Shown in pieces: positions 10,831 through 22,987 of a stretch of DNA of 64,000 bases. Made by a program: the position numbers and the translations under genes. How positions within the stretch are numbered: position 1 is the first letter of the stretch; each line of letters opens with the position of its first letter. The notes below the pieces were generated by a model. It was given only the letters and a program-made list of their open reading frames with translations, did not search any database and was not told the DNA's origin. Origin of the DNA: Dactylis glomerata (lineage: Eukaryota > Streptophyta > Magnoliopsida > Poales > Poaceae); NCBI GenBank assembly GCA_007115705.1, contig QXEO01001819.1, positions 1 through 64,000 of the forward strand. The letters run 5' to 3'.

Positions 10831-12516
10831 TCATATGCCGGAACACTGCTGAATCACTAAGTCAGAATCCCCGAAGCACATAATTCGGCGAATTCCTATG
10901 TCCTTAGACACCTTCAGGCCATGCACAAGTGCCTCATATTCCGCCACATTATTTGATGCTGCAAAGTGAATCTGCAGGACGTATCTCAGCTGGTCATTCT
11001 TTGGTGAACTGAGAACTATGCCGGCACCCAAGCCATGGATTGTCTTGGACCCATCGAAATGCATCCTCCAATAATTGGCATCTGGCAATGGTGGCTCATA
11101 CTGTATCTCGGCCCAGTCAATAAAGAAATCAGCCAAGACCTGGGACTTGATTGTATCCCTCTTATCGTACTGCGGTGTATATGGTGAAAGCTCTATTGCC
11201 CACTTTGCTATCCGGCCGCTGGCATCTTTGTTGCCTATAATTTCCGAGATAGGGGCCTCGGCCACTACCCGGATTGGATGCTCTTGGAAGTAATGCTTGA
11301 GCTTCTTAGCCGCCATATAGACACCATAGGTCATCTTCTGATAGTGGGGGTAATTTTGCTTTGAGGTGGAGAGGACTTCACTCAGATAATATACCGGCCT
11401 CTGCACGGTTTTGCCTCCTTCCTCTCGCTCTACTACCACCACAGCACTGACAACTCGGTTGGTTGCCGCTATATAGAGCAACATTGGCTCCCGGGGCATC
11501 GGAGACGCTAATACCGGCGCTGTTGACAACAACTGTTTCAATTCCTTGAAAGCTGCATCTGCTTGCGTTGTCCAGACAAATGTGTCGGACTTTTTCATCA
11601 ACTGATATAACGGCAGAGCTTTCTCTCCCAGCCGGCTTATGAAGCGGCTCAGGGATGCGAGGCACCCAGTGAACTTCTGTACTTCCCTCAAATCTGTCGG
11701 CGGCTTCATCCTTTCTATGGCACGAATCTTGCCGGGATTCACCTCAATACCCCGGCTGGAAACAAGGAAACCGAGCAACTTGCCCGCCGGCACACCAAAG
11801 GTGCACTTAGCCGGATTCAACTTCATCCGGAATCTCCTCAGGTTCCCAAAGGTTTCCCGGAGATCATCTATGAGAGTCTTGCTCTCCTTGGTTTTTATGA
11901 CGATATCATCGACATATACCTGCACATTTTTATCTATCTGATCGTGCAAACACTTTTGCATGCACCTTTGGTAAGTTGCGCCGGCATTTCTTAAACCGAA
12001 CGGCATAGTGAGATAGCAATAAGCCCCGTACGGGGTAATAAAGGATGTCTTTATTTGATCTGGCTCAAACAAGGGGATCTGGTGGAAACCGGAATAGGCA
12101 TCTACGAATGATAACAGTTCACATCCGGCTGTGGAATCAATCACTTGATCGATCCGAGGCAGCGGGAATGGATCTTTAGGACATGCCTTGTTCAAGTTGG
12201 TGTAATCAACACACATCCGCCATACTTTCACTATGGCGGGCTCGTCTTTCTTCTTTTCCACCAAAACCGGATTAGACACCCAATCCGGATGAAGTACTTC
12301 CTTGATAAAGCCAGAGGCTAAGAGCCTGGCCACTTCCTCCCATATGGCTTTCCTTCTGTCGCCGGCATTCCGCCGGAGCGGCTGCTTCACTGGCTTAGCA
12401 TCGGGTCTCACGTGTAATGCGTGCTCAGCCAGCTCCCTCGGCACACCTTGCAGGTCCGAAGTAGACCATGCAAAGATATCCCGATTCTCACGGAGGAAGC
12501 TGATGAGCTCGCTTTC
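10831..12516 (-). pseudogene. pol: E2 pol: reverse transcriptase and RNase H
   Basis: It encodes a Ty3/Gypsy reverse transcriptase with the Y-V-D-D catalytic box and the M-P-F-G-L motif. RNase H follows, including the second, plant Tat-type RNase H-like region near the end (F-D-G-S-K...). The segment is bounded by in-frame TAG at 12517-12519 upstream and TGA at 10831-10833 downstream. Gag-pol is otherwise one frame. The first methionine available after the stop lies at 12444, but the frame is open from 12516. Confidence 0.87.
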
Positions 12517-14223
12517 CTATTTGGGATCCAAACTTGCCCCAACCAGGGCATGGCGCTCCGGGAAAGCTTCATCCAGAGGCACCTTTTTGACTTCCTTGCC
12601 TACTTGAAAAGAAGCACTGCCGCCGGGATTTGTCATGCCCGGCATATATTTGCCGGCCACGACCGTCTCAGCAATCTCCACTGCTCGCTTGAGCCTCTTC
12701 CTCTCCTCTGCAATGATCAGAGTCTCGGCCAGATTGGATCCGGCGGTGGCACATGCCATCGAACGCTTGTAATCGCCAATGATGGTGATCACTCCTTTGG
12801 GTCCCGGCATCTTCATCTTCAGATACGCCACATGCGTAGAGGCCATGAATTTTGCCAGTGCCGGTCTACCCAGCAAAGCATGGTAGGGGCTCTCCAGATC
12901 AACCACCTCGAACATGAGGTTTTCCACCCTGCAGTTATCCCGACTGCCAAACATGACATCCATCCGGATCTTGCCCATCGGCGCACACGAAAGTCCCGGC
13001 ACAATGCCGTGGAACGTGGTCTTGCTTGGTTCCAGCATATTTTCCTTGATTCCCAGCTTCTCCATCGTATCTCGATACATGATGTTGATGCTGCTTCCAT
13101 TATCAATGAGGACCTTGCTGAATCTCACGTTATTAGCCGGCCCGACGAATGTCGGATCCATCACCAGAGCATATCCGCCGGGATTTGGCATGACCCGGGG
13201 ATGATCTGCCCTGTCCCAACCAACAGCCTGGTCAGACCAGTACATCAGCTTTGGCATAGCCGACATAACGGCATTCACCTCCAGACTCCGGCGGTACAAG
13301 CTCTGCTTGTCTGTTCTCTCGGTCTCAAAGACCATATAGCTCTGATCATACTCCTTGTACTCATTCCGGCCCGCTCCTGGGCCTCCGGCGTTATATTCCG
13401 GATTATAGCTCTGGTCAACTTGATTTATGCCGGCATTTCCGGTGTTGCTCTGATTCCCAGGATTAACCGGCCTAGGTGGGACTGCAATTGTATTAGCACC
13501 TGTCAACGGCGATGGAGCTGCCGGGACAGAGGTTCTAGCCGGTCCCCAGGGACCTGCACGACCTGCTAATATGTCGTCCAGCCATGAACAGTTCCTTGTC
13601 AAATGGTTTGCCGGCTTTCCCGGCTGGAATGTGTGAAACACACAAGGCTTGTCCATGGCAAGACCCACTGTATACTTCGGCCACTGCTTCTTCTGGCCGG
13701 CGGCTCCGCCGGCATTCTTGTTGGTCCAGACATTCTTCTTCTGGAACATCTGTGCTTGCTGCTGCGGCTGCTGCTGAGGCTGCTGATAGTTCTCATATCT
13801 CGGACGCTGGCTACTGCCGGCGCCCCCTTGCTCTTCCTCCACAGCTGCAACTTGTGCTGAGCCATACCGATAATCCGGCCGCTCATCTCTCCTCTTATTC
13901 CGGTTATCCGGGCGATAAAACTGCCCTGATCTCCCGGCATTGCTGGTGTTCCCCTGGGTTTGCCCCTGTCCTTGTGAATCAAGACTGGGCTGCTTGGGAT
14001 CTCCCAGAGCATAACTATCAGCGATCTTGATTGTTTCGGCCAGCGTGGCCGGCATTTGCCTCTGAAGCTTTTGCCACAGCATGGTGCCATGTTGGCACCC
14101 ATGAGCGAACCACATGATGGCCTGCTGCTCATTGATTCCTTCGCAGGAATTGCGCAACGTGCACCACCTGGTCAGATAGTCACGGTCAGTCTCATTCACT
14201 CCTTGCCGGCAGTTAGCCAGCTG
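12517..14223 (-). pseudogene. gag: E2 gag C-terminus and aspartic protease
   Basis: The frame continues from the gag segment after TAG at 14224-14226. It first encodes the end of the capsid domain (T-R-W...C-E-G-I). A Gln/Pro-rich stretch and a C...H...H...C knuckle variant follow at about 13580-13640. The retropepsin-like domain has D-N-G-S-S as its active site and G-R-P-A-L in the flap/C-terminal part. It ends at TAG 12517-12519, a position where a related frame would carry a sense codon. Confidence 0.83.
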
Positions 14224-16023
14224 CTACGGACGGTTGGGCCTCTTGTATGTACTGGTAAAGTTCGACACAAACTGTTCTTCGAAATCAATCCAGCCGTTGA
14301 TACTCCCGGCCGGCAAATTATTCAGCCATATCCTGGCTGGACCTTCCAACATCTGCGGCACATATCGTACCGCCCATCTGAGGTTTCCTCCGGCGATGTT
14401 CACCGCTGTGGAGTAATCCTCCAACCAATCTTCCGGCTTCGTACTGCCATTATATGTCCTCGCGCCACGCGCGAGCTGGAAGTAGTAAGGCACCGGCTCC
14501 CCCATAATCCGGGGTCCGAAACACATAGGGCCCGGAGCTCCTTGCCTCTCCACCAACTCTGATTGGTGGATCTTGTCCAGCTTGAAACGTGCATCATTGG
14601 CTTCCAAGGACCGAGGTCCAAGCCGGGATGCTATTGGGCCTGCGATCATCTGCTGCTGCTGCTCCGGCTGATGCTGCTCACTATGCCGGCCTTGCTGATG
14701 CTGCTGCTGATATCCCGCCCTGGCAAGGGCGGAATTGCCGTCATCCTCTCGATGTCCCGGATGACCTGCACCCTGCTGCTGCGCTGCACCTCCGGCGCCC
14801 TGTTGCTGACGCCGGGCTGCACTGTTACTCCGGCCACCAACGGCCGCTGCTGCTTCATGCCCGGCCGGCACACTCTGGCCGGGCTTCTTGCTGCCGACAT
14901 ACTTGTCAGCTTGGCCGACACTCTTCTGCACCACCGCCTGCTTTCCGGCGGCAGCCGGATCGTACACCTGGATCTGCTTGTCCCGGCGGCCAGAGGTCAC
15001 ACTTCCGGCACGCCGGGCGCTAGGATGCGGGGACGAGGCTTGTCCCCTCGACCTCGCACCGGCACCTCCCGCCGACACAATGTACTGGGATGCCCCGGCA
15101 CCTGGGTTTGCCTTCTTAAAGGCCTCCTGCTGCTTTGTAGCTTCAGACAAAAGTTGGTTAAGCCGGGCTTGCTGCTCACGCAGTGCTTCGCCGGATAAAC
15201 AAGATAAATCCTTAGCTACCTCGGCTGCCGCTCTAAGGTTCTTTACTGGCGAAGAATAGACTACCTTAGGCACAGTACTAGTTGCAGTATGACTCTTATC
15301 TCTAGCATCTTTTCCTATCTCAGCATTAAGATTTCCGCCTCTAGTTCTAACCTCTTCTATCCGGCTAGGCCGGATTACTACAGGAGTAAAACCATGGGCT
15401 GCTTCATACTCACGGAGTTGGCGGTTAAACCGTTCGCGCTCCTGGTTCATGGCCAGGGCCTCGTCGACGAGGGCCTGACGAGATCCCTCCAGGATCTCCC
15501 TTGTCTGCTCCGGATCAACGCCGGATCGCACCGGCTCGAGAAGCCGGTCGATGATGGGAAGAAGAACCTCGCCCCTAGCCGGCACACCGGAAGTGCCGGC
15601 CAGGTTATCCGCACGCTCCAACGGAGGACGCGCCGACCTCTTGACCTTCGGCGGCTCCGGAGGAGAAGCTCCGGCTGCTGCTGCTTTGCCGGCCTCTTCC
15701 GCCGGCGGCACGGATGTGCCGGCCATCATCACCTCAGCCGACTCTACTGAGCGAGCGCTACGCCCAGCGTGAGCCAGCCGATGTGACGGAGGATCCGACG
15801 CCACCAGCACCTCCTTCCTGCAAATTCTCTCAGTCCCCACGTACACCTCGTGGGAACCGAAAGACATAATCCGGCCATCCCTGGGGAACGGCCGGCCACC
15901 GAGACAACCGGCGTTGTCACTGACGAAACTGAGCGAGCCTAGCCTCTGGACGAGGCCAGAGACCACGCGCACTCCCGAAGCTGCTATCACAGACCCCGTC
16001 CGAATGAACACTCCGCCCAGCAT
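14224..16023 (-). pseudogene. gag: E2 gag N-terminal and capsid segment
   Basis: The proposed start is ATG at 16023 (minus strand), just downstream of the primer site; the open frame extends into the LTR but that part is leader. The protein has a low-complexity N-terminal half rich in Ala, Gly and Gln. The retrotransposon gag/capsid domain lies near its end (Y-N-G-S-T-K-P-E-D-W, then W-L-N-N-L). TAG at 14224-14226 cuts the capsid domain, and the same frame continues on the other side. Confidence 0.83.
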
Positions 16024-16031
16024 ATCGATCT

Positions 16032-16050
16032 GCCCCACGGTGGGCGCCAA
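16032..16050 (-). other. E2 primer binding site
   Basis: On the minus strand it reads TTGGCGCCCACCGTGGGG, starting two bases inside the 5' LTR boundary. TGGCGCC-starting primer sites are usual for Tat and Athila elements. The tRNA was not assigned. Confidence 0.75.
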
Positions 16051-16051
16051 A

Positions 16052-17022
16052 TGTCGTCGTGGTGAAACAACATATGCCATAGGATGGCTTAAATGGGGGC
16101 CGACTAGATGCTGGAGGATTCGGGAGAGGGGAACGAGCTAAAGAGCACGACAGAAAAGAGACACTGATCTACCCAGGTTCGGGGCTCTCGTAAGGAGATA
16201 ACACCCCTACTCCTGCTCTACTGATTGTATATATGGATCGATGTAGTACACCACAATGGTGCTTCCAAGCTCTGTGCTAGAGAAGGAAGATGAACTGCTA
16301 AGTGTAGAAACCTTCAACCTTCTAACCTTCTTCCAGCTATCAACCTTCTACCTTTCAACCAACCTTCCACCCTTTACCAGGGCTCCCTATGCCACCTTAT
16401 ATAGTGGTGGCCAGGGTTACAACGGTCATACAAGACCACAAGACAAGGGCTACACTCCAAACAGGAGCTGGTGGCGATGGCAGAGACCCTTGACTTCGCC
16501 CCTGATTGCTCTCGATGGGACGCCATATCCCTGTACCTTGTACCTCTTGAACTGTGGCCTTACCTCTGTGCGGTAAGCTCGTACTTGTGCACAGTGAGGG
16601 TAGGTAACCTCCACTGTGCACCCTGCCATCTTACTCTGCTACCATGCTTGGATGTTTTCTTCCTTGATTGTAGGGATGTGACACCTTGGTTGACTTAAGT
16701 ATCCCGGATATGACCGTTGGCCATACCCAGGACTTATATGCCGGACCAACGACCTACGAGGGTCGGGTAATCCGGCCTCCCCTGCTCCTGCACAACACAC
16801 CAAACGGTTAGGCCGGCATATCTAAGTATATGCCGGCACACTTTTATAAGTATTCCGGCTATGCCGGCATATCCAAGTATCAGCCGGGATACACATTATA
16901 TGCCGGCCTGGCCGATGCTCTTATATTCCGGCCAGGCCCTTCCTTGATAACCCGGCATAAAGTCAATCATAGCCTTGTGTCTTTCTACTCTCTTGACCCT
17001 ACCGGGGGTCATCCCCCCGACA
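16052..17022 (-). repeat. E2 5' LTR (right copy)
   Basis: It is 971 bp with TG...CA ends and is the upstream LTR in element orientation. It is identical to the left copy except for one transition. It drives transcription leftward into gag. Confidence 0.95.
16397..16404 (-). promoter_or_regulatory. E2 LTR TATA box
   Basis: CTATATAA on the minus strand, flanked by GGTGGCATA downstream. It is the best TATA match in the 5' LTR and is correctly oriented for gag-pol transcription. Confidence 0.6.
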
Positions 17023-17027
17023 GTAAG

Positions 17028-20000
17028 GTGGTGATCACTCCGGACGTGTCCCTAGTGAATGTCATGCTTGTCGAAACCATTGGTTATAATTTACTTTCTG
17101 TTCATCAACTTGCTACTATGGGCCATGCCACATATTTTGATGTTGATATTGTGGTCGTCATGTGGAGTAAGTCTCTCAAGGTTGCCTTTGTTGGGTATGT
17201 CGAAAATGGCTTGTATGTGGTGGACTTCTCGGAGAAACCCACTACGGCCGCGATATGCCTAATTGCTAAGGCCGACGTGGGATGGCTTTGGCATCGCCGG
17301 TTAGCCCACGTCAATATGAGAGCTTTGCAAAATCTCTACACCGGCGGCCACATACTCGGACTAAAGGATGTTTCTTTTGCCAAAGATCGTGTTTGTAGGG
17401 CATGTATTGAAGGAAAGATGCATGAAACAAGCCATCCGAGCAAGACTATTATCTCTTCCAAGAGGTGCTTGGAGCTCCTTCACATGGACCTCTTTGGACC
17501 TCCCACTTATGCAAGTCTTGGTGGCAAGAAGTATTGCTTGGTGATTGTCGATGACTATTCAAGATATACTTGGGTTTATTTCTTTGAGTTCAAGAGTGAG
17601 ACCCAACAAACCGTCAAAGACTTTGCCACCGAAGTTGAGCGTCAATTCAATACCACCATATTGACTATACGAAGTGACAATGGCACCGAGTTCAAGAACT
17701 ACTCCCTAAATGAGTTTCTTAGTAATGCGGGTATCAAACATCAATATTCCGCTGCATATACCCCGCAACAAAATGGAGTTGCCGAGAGGAAGAACCGGAC
17801 TCTTATGGATGCGGCAAGAACTATGTTGGCGGAGTTCAAGTCTCCATACAACTTTTGGGCCGAAGCTATTAATACCGCATGCCATGCCACCAACCGGCTT
17901 TATCTCCGCAAGAACTTGAACAAGACTCCATATGAAATTCTTACCGGGCAAAAGCCCAACATCAAGTACTTCCGGGTATTTGGTTGTAAGTGTTTCTATC
18001 TCAAGAAAGGTGTTCGTTTGTCAAAATTCGATTCTAAAGCTATAGAGGGTATCTTTGTTGGTTACTCCACGGACTCACATTCTTATAGGATCTATAGCAA
18101 GTCCAACGGGCATGTTATAGAGACTTGTAATGTGAGGTTCGATGAAGATAATGGTTCCTTTGTGGGACAAAGTGGTGTTCGTGATGTAGGTGACGAAATT
18201 CCTTCCCAAGCCATAAGAAGAATGGGTGTCGGATTCTTCCGGCCCATTGAGGGACACCTTTTGGCCAAAGGAGAAGGACAATGCTCTACACATGTGGAGC
18301 CTTCACCTGCTGAACACCCACAGGACATTGACCAAAGACAAGCTGCGCACCCTCAACCTCAAGATCATCCCACCGAGCAATCTTTCCCGGAGTCTCCGGC
18401 CCCTGTGGTCCGGACTCTCCGGCCTATACCGGAGTCTCCGGGTATGGATACCGGAGTCTCCGGGGGTGATCAAGGCCTTGATGAAGATCCTTCGGAATTC
18501 CGTGGCTATGGGCCACTTGATGATCAAGGCAATCAAACTGGTCAAGGCGAGGACCAGAACAGTGATCATGAAGATGATCAAGTAGTCTCTCAAGAATCTC
18601 CTCTTGAGGCTCGCACTCGCCGTGAGAAGAAGCTTGAGTCCATTCTTCGACGAAGAAGCATATCCTTGGAAAATGTGGTTGGGAGTGTTCGTAAAGGTGT
18701 CTCCACTAGGAGGCAACTTTCTAACTTTAGCTCTCATCATGCTTTTGTCTCTTGTGTAGAACCCAAGAAAGTTTATGAGGCGCTTGAGGATCCGGATTGG
18801 CTTGATGCCATGCATGATGAACTCAACAACTTCGAGCGTAACAAAGTTTGGACTCTAGTAGAAAGGCCTAAAGATTGTTGTAATGTCATTGGGACCAAGT
18901 GGATCTTCAAGAACAAGCAAGATGCAAATGGCATAGTCATTCGTAACAAGGCAAGATTGGTGGCTCAAGGTTTCTCCCAAGTTGAGGGTATTGACTTTGG
19001 TGAAACTTTCGCTCCCGTTGCCCGTCTTGAATCCATTCGCATCTTACTTGCATATGCATCACATCATAACTTTAAACTTCAACAAATGGATGTTAAAAGT
19101 GCATTTCTCAACGGTCCCTTAAATGAATTAGTTTTTGTGAAGCAACCCCCAGGCTTCGAAAACCCTAAGTTTCCTAACCACGTTTACAAACTTGATAAGG
19201 CGCTCTATGGCCTCAAACAAGCCCCACGTGCGTGGTATGAGCACCTTAAAGAATTATTGGTTGATCGTGGTTTTGAAATTGGGGTGATCGATCCCACTCT
19301 TTTTACTAAGAAGGTCAATGGGGAGCTTTTCATTTGCCAATTATATGTTGATGATATTATATTTGGTTCTACTAACAAAGCTTTCAATAATGAGTTTGCC
19401 AAGCTCATGACCGACAAGTTTGAGATGTCTATGATGGGGGAGTTAGAGTTCTTCCTTGGATTTGAAGTCAAACAATTGAAGTGAGGGACGTTTGTGAACC
19501 AAGCCAAATATACCCAAGACATGCTCAAGAGGTTCGAGATGATAGGAGTCAAAGGTGCAAAGACTCCCATGCCAACAAAGGTTAATCTTGATCTCGATCC
19601 TAATGGTAAAGAAGTGGATCAAAAACTTTATAGATCTATGATTGGTTCCTTGCTTTACCTTTGTGCATCTAGACCGGACATTATGTTAAGTGTGGGAGTT
19701 TGTGCACGTTTTCAAGCCGCACCAAAAGAAAGCCACTTAGTGGCGGTCAAAAGAATCTTTCGATATTTAGTGAATACCCCTAACTTTGGTCTTTGGTATC
19801 CAAAAAGAGCAAGGTTTGATCTTGTAGGTTACTCAGATTCGGATTGGGCGGGAGACAAAGTGGAACGGAAATCAACCTCCGGGGCTTGCCAATTTCTTGG
19901 TAGGTCTTTGGTGTGTTGGTCATCTAAGAAACAAAATTGTGTGTCTCTCTCTACCACCGAAGCCGAATATGTAGCCGCGGCTAGTTGTTGTGCACAACTC

Positions 20001-20297
20001 TTATGGATGAGGCAAACTTTGAAGGATTACGGTGTCATTTTTGACAAAGTGCCTCTTTTATGTGATAATGAAAGTGCAATCAAGATCGCTCACAACCCGG
20101 TGCAACACAACACGACGAAGCATATTGAGATTCGTCATCATTTCATTCGGGATCATGTCAACCGTGGAGATATTGATCTATCTTATGTTGGCACTCATGA
20201 GCAACTTGCCGATATATTCACAAAGCCTCTTGATGAAGAAAGATTCCGGGAATTGAGGCATGAACTAAATATCATTGATTCAAGCAATGTGGCTTGA
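17028..20297 (+). pseudogene. pol: E1 pol: integrase, reverse transcriptase, RNase H
   Basis: This is the continuation of the protease fragment after E2 and the duplicated GTAAG (17023-17027). Copia order is clear. The integrase has an HHCC finger (H-R-R-L-A-H...C-R-A-C) at about 17290-17410 and DDE residues in H-M-D-L-F-G, R-S-D-N-G-T and G-V-A-E-R. A Pro-rich linker carries CCGGAGTCTCCGG repeats (18385-18465). The reverse transcriptase has Y-V-D-D. RNase H has S-D-S-D-W-A-G and S-T-T-E-A-E-Y. One in-frame TGA at 19482-19484 interrupts the late RT region; the same frame is open again to TGA at 20295-20297. Besides E2, this is the only nonsense change I saw in pol. Confidence 0.88.
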
Positions 20298-21038
20298 GCT
20301 AGGTGCATTTACTCCCATACTCTAACTTGTGTGTTGTTCTAGATGTGGGCATGGAAATAGGGGGAGTGTGGTCCTAATTGATTGGACTATCCCTCCCCCC
20401 ATAATGCCAATAGTAAGCGTATTGCTCTATCTTGTCATTTGTGACATTTTTGAGCTTAATCGATGAGTCTAGGTTTTGGGCCCAAGATATATCTTCGCGG
20501 TGCCATACCTATATACTCATACATGGTGGCCTTTTGGTCACCTACCTCCCTAGTGGAGGAGTTTCCCATTTGACTTTATTGTCTTATTTGTTTATGGGAA
20601 CATGCTCATGTTTGGTCTTATTTGATTTTATTTGCATGTTTGCAAACATGAGCATTTTGTACCACACAGTGACAATGTGTCCATCCCAAGCCTATCTCAT
20701 CCTCAAACATACTTAATCTTTAAATGACATGTCCTTTATACACCATAAATGTTGATCTGGTCAAGAGGGGCCGGAGACTCCGGGGTTTACAGCCCGGAGA
20801 CTCCGGGGTAAGTACCGGAGACTCTGGCCGGGGCAGTTTCGAAAATCATACTTAGGGCACGGGGTGGGGAAGAACGGTTCATTCTTCCCCATCCACCCCC
20901 GTGCCTCTACTCCACCACTGCCGCCCTCTTGCCCACAGATCGACCCCCGGAGCCTCTCCAAGCTTCGGGATCCGCCGTGCCACCGGCAAATCAACTCCGT
21001 GGAGGTGTGGGATCATTCCCACCGATCGATTTTGTGCC
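20298..21038 (+). other. E1 spacer between pol and 3' ORF
   Basis: No ORF of note. It holds one GGGGGAG tract (20360-20366), a CCGGAGACTCCGG cluster (about 20766-20835) and a GC-rich stretch before the ATG at 21039 that resembles a 5' untranslated leader. The region could drive or splice the downstream ORF; this is inference. Confidence 0.5.
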
Positions 21039-22987
21039 ATGGACTCTGGTAAACTTGCCTTTCATCTTCTCCATCTAGTTCTCTCTAGATCTATGAGATG
21101 TGCTTGTTTCCCTTAGTTTGATATGGTGTACTACCTTCTAGTGGCTATCAATCATCTTCTTAGCAACTCTATTGTGGATTTTGCACTCAATTTGTTCAAT
21201 GTGGTCCCCTAGGCTCGGGCTGCTGGGTCCGACCGGAGACTCCGGCCCTTGTGGCCGGAGACTCCGGCCTGGACGCAAAGTCTCCGGTTTTGGCCGGAGA
21301 CTCCGGCCCGAGTCCCCGGAGACTCCGGCTAGATCAGGCCTGAGTGCACTAAGTCACAGCATAGTTGCTTACTTTTTGATTCTAGGACATGTCACCTCAA
21401 CCTTGCTATCTTCCTCATTCATTCACAGGTGCAGGTGGTTCTCGGAAACCGGTCGCTCATAGCAAGGACAAGTTGGTTGTCAATCCCGCCACAGGGGCTC
21501 TTGCTCAGAGGTCAGTCATTGCTCAACAAGCAAGGGATGCTAAGAAGCTCAAGACAAGGATGGCTGAGGAGGAACGAGCTGAGGCAGCTAAGAAGGTCAA
21601 GTTCGATAGCCTTGTGACCTTGGAAGGGCTGTCGTCATCTGAATTTGTTGAAATGAGGAAGAGGGACATGTACACTCTCCCGCGGAACTCTCATGACCGT
21701 TGCTTTGTCCGCAAAGAGCAAGAGCTGATCATGAAGGAATTCTATGCTTCTCTCAAGAAGTATCCGGTTTGCCCTCAGACAGTCATGGACTTCTCTCATT
21801 TTGCCAAGTACGGTGCATATTTTGGAGAGGCCGTGTGGATCACTCGCAAGCTTGGGATCCATCCACTCATGAAGATTCAAGAGCCCTATAACATCACTTT
21901 GATCCATCAGTTATTTGCTACCTTGGTACTTGGGGATGGTGAGGAGATCCCCATGACTTGGATGACCGGAGAAGAGGTTTGTCACTCCAACTTCATGGAC
22001 TTTGCTGCTCTCCTTGGGTATGAGTTTCGTGGTGCTACTACTCCTAGTGGCATGAGGATGCATGTGGATGGTGAGTACTATGAGAAGAAGAAGCTTGCTC
22101 CTCTCTACACCGGGGATGACAAGAAGATTGTCATTGGGGGCACCCTTGGGCTATCCAAACGGTCCAACATCTTGCTCCGCATATTCCGGGCCTCCATTGC
22201 CCCTCAAGCCGGTAACTTTGATGCTATTCGTGGGGCCTTAGTGAATCTCTTGGCCTACTCTCATCAAGTCTATTGCAAAGGGGAGACCGCACCCGTTGAG
22301 CCACTTGATGTGATGGATTTCATTCACAAGGAGATCAATGATTGCATTCTCAACAAGAAGACTCCTCTTTTTGCCCCGTTTGTCATGAGGCTCATCCGTG
22401 CTCAAGGTCTCAACCTTCCTCTTCTCGATGCAAACCTTGTGAATCACAAGGTTGTGAAGCTTCAACGCAAAGAACCCACCGGTCACTCCAAGGAACCATT
22501 TGCTCCGGTGAGAGGTGAAGATGATGATGCCTTTGCCGAAGGAGTTTCAACTAGGAGGGGCCCAAGGATGAAGAATGCTAGCAATGCCGGCTCTAGCTCC
22601 AACAATGAGTTTGGTCAAGAATATAAGAAGCTCAATTGGTTCCAAAGGAATGTGCTTTGCATGAATGTGGACATCCGTCACAAGCAATATGAGAGCTACA
22701 TTGCTCAAAAGCACATAAATAACAATCAACAAGTTCTTCACAAGGCTTTTCGGAAGTCTCAACCGGGCTATGTGGAATCTCCACCTTCCTCCTCTTCATC
22801 CGGCACTCACTCCTATGGCAAGTGGAGCAAGGGTCTGACTGACTGGCAAGCCTTTGAGGAGGTCACCTCTGGCACCTCCAATATGCGTCATGGCAAGAAG
22901 CCCATTGCTTCTGATGATATTGAAGAAGGGGATGAGGACTTCGATGCCGGTACCGAGGACGAGCCCGAGGATGAAGATGATGAGTGA
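21039..22987 (+). CDS. E1 3' ORF with intron (Sirevirus third ORF / env-like position)
   Basis: ATG at 21039 opens a 10-nt coding exon. Intron 21049-21428 (GTAAAC...CACAG) follows, and the frame continues to TGA at 22985-22987, giving about 522 residues. The start was chosen because splicing gives a clean in-frame junction, whereas the open frame upstream of 21429 is intronic. The protein has a charged, Ala/Lys-rich N-terminus, a central block resembling the plant transposon/Athila ORF1-type domain (L-G-Y-E-F-R-G..., then N-L-L-A-Y-S-H), a Ser-rich linker and a strongly acidic C-terminus. I see no signal peptide or transmembrane helix, so 'env-like' describes position only. The function is unknown. 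Confidence 0.68.

Larger units (their letters stand above)
1910..17022 (-). mobile_element. E2: complete Tat-lineage Gypsy retrotransposon with antisense gene
   Basis: This 15.1-kb element lies on the minus strand and is flanked by GTAAG at 1905-1909 and 17023-17027. Its LTRs are 971 bp each and differ at one site that I could find (A at 2430, G at 16572), so insertion was recent. The minus strand encodes gag, protease, RT/RNase H and integrase in one frame broken by three stops. Between integrase and the 3' LTR, the opposite strand carries a multi-exon gene containing a domain resembling Pfam 'putative gypsy type transposon' (PF04195). Extra, often antisense ORFs at this location are known for Tat elements such as Grande and RIRE2. 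The lineage comes from domain order and this feature. Confidence 0.93.

Noticed and set aside
12421..13569. 382-codon plus-strand ORF
   Set aside because: It is the antisense shadow of the E2 gag/protease frame, with no domain of its own.
16830..17022. Apparent methionine start of the E1 pol frame
   Set aside because: It lies in the E2 LTR; the frame is open by chance across the insertion junction.
21039..22987. E1 3' ORF as a viral-type envelope
   Set aside because: No signal peptide, membrane helix or cleavage-site pattern is visible; only its position is env-like.
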